Assembly: GCA_032716605.1 (NCBI GenBank)
Contig: CM064509.1
Coordinates: 40,210,924-40,274,923, forward strand
Length of the DNA: 64,000 bases
Source of the DNA: Paralithodes platypus
Lineage: Eukaryota; Arthropoda; Malacostraca; Decapoda; Lithodidae
Direction of reading: 5' to 3'
Below, in pieces: positions 63,261-64,000 of the stretch (its first letter is position 1; the number at the start of each line of letters is the position of its first letter). The notes beneath the pieces are model-generated. The model ran no database searches, had not been told where the DNA came from, and saw only the letters and a program-made list of their open reading frames with translations. Position numbers and translations under genes: made by a program.

Positions 63261-63384
63261 CACCACTAACAATAAAAATAGGATGAGAAAAACCCATTGC
63301 TTAGAGCTCTAATTTTTTTATTTTTTGGGCAAAAATAGTAAAAAATTGTAAAGAAGAAGGTACAGGTAGCTTACTTAAAAATAT

Positions 63385-64000
63385 ACCTGTGTACAAGCTT
63401 CCTGAAACTTATGATGGAGGTTGTAGAAAAATATACGTGTACAAGCTTCCTGAAACTTAGGATGGAGGTTGTAGAAAAATATACCTGTGTACAAGCTTCC
63501 TGAAACTTAGGATGGAGGTTGTAGAAAAATATACCTGTGTACAAGCTTCCTGAAACTTAGGATGGAGGTTGTAGAAAAATATACCTGTGTACAAGCTTCC
63601 TGAAACTTAGGATGGAGGTTGTAGAAAAATATACCTGTGTACAAGCTTCCTGAAACTTAGGATGGAGGTTGTAGAAAAATATACCTGTGTACAAGCTTCC
63701 TGAAACTTAGGATGGAGGTTGTAGAAAAATACCTGTGTACAAGCTTCCTGAAACTTAGGATGGAGGTTGTAGAAAAAATACCTGTGTACAAGCTTCCTGA
63801 AACTTAGGATGGAGGTTGTAGAAAATATACCTGTGTACAAGCTTCCTGAAACTTAGGATGGAGGTTGTAGAAAAATATACCTGTGTACAAGCTTCCTGAA
63901 ACTTAGGATGGAGGTTTTAGAAAAATATACCTGTGTACAAGCTTCCTGAAACTTAGGATGGAGGTTGTAGAAAAATATACCTGTGTACAAGCTTCCTGAA
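63385..64000. repeat. 50-bp minisatellite, about 12 copies, continues past the window
   Basis: Unit: GTAGAAAAATATACCTGTGT, ACAAGCTTCCTGAAACTTAG, GATGGAGGTT. Most copies are identical and a few lose 1-2 A or AT. The first copies are the most divergent (CTTATGATGG, ATACGTGTAC), the later ones homogeneous, as expected for recent expansion. It follows the DIRS relic, in the position of its 3' untranslated part. Confidence 0.95.

Noticed and set aside
63607..63840. Frame made of repeated HRYFSTTSILSF-like units
   Set aside because: Produced by the 50-bp minisatellite; 50 is not a multiple of 3, so the frame survives only because of small indels.
63385..64000. CRISPR array
   Set aside because: Units are contiguous with no unique spacers.

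Overview
This window looks like repeat-dense DNA from an invertebrate nuclear genome, most likely an arthropod and perhaps a crustacean. The evidence is spliced host exons, short CCTAA-type runs near 465-497, many tRNA-derived SINEs, and a mix of non-LTR, DIRS-type and DNA transposons. The species cannot be named from sequence alone. A run of exactly 100 N at 21887-21986 shows that it is an assembled scaffold. Only two stretches look like ordinary host coding sequence: an RG-rich exon at 6924-7153 (possibly running to 7192), and the first coding exon of lsm6 (U6 snRNA-associated Sm-like protein) at 44429-44519. If lsm6 is intact, everything from 44520 to the right edge is one intron longer than 19 kb.

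The centre of the window is a stack of tyrosine-recombinase (DIRS-order) retrotransposons. Family A has two long copies in opposite orientation. A1 (about 9017-17682, minus) sits inside a non-LTR element. A2 (about 24558-33447, plus) sits inside an older, dead DIRS element of family B (about 22573-39306, minus). Both A copies carry inverted terminal repeats, a gag-like protein with a Cys/His cluster and an RS-rich tract, reverse transcriptase, RNase H, a tyrosine recombinase, and an internal complementary region that joins the reverse complements of the two unlike element ends. The same end-joining pattern is visible in B, in a third family C (from 44681) and in a relic at 62739-63260.

Layout from left to right. 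1-7586: CR1/L2-like RT tail, inverted-repeat element with a SINE inside, pogo-like MITE, hairpin, LINE fragment carrying a second LINE insertion, RG-rich exon, tRNA-SINE. 7587-18724: one RTE-like LINE with an 11-bp target-site duplication, split by a SINE and by DIRS A1. 18725-21886: LINE and SINE debris. 21987-22572: CR1-like RT tail cut by DIRS B. 22573-39306: DIRS B with DIRS A2 nested in it. 39307-44428: LINE, Tigger/pogo, DIRS-end and possible piggyBac debris. 44429-44519: lsm6 exon. 44681-49695: DIRS C relic holding a near-complete RTE-like LINE and a SINE. 49702-58592: pogo-like end, a long degenerate I-type LINE with RNase H, and a second truncated copy split by a piggyBac-like MITE at TTAA. 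58593-62421: CR1-like LINE on the minus strand, split by another RTE-like LINE. 62739-64000: DIRS relic running into a 50-bp minisatellite that leaves the window.

Target-site duplications and interrupted reading frames allow a relative order of insertions. The non-autonomous repeats appear to borrow machinery: a SINE of about 520 bp ends in the same 3' tail as a LINE present here, and the pogo-like and piggyBac-like MITEs have terminal repeats but no transposase.
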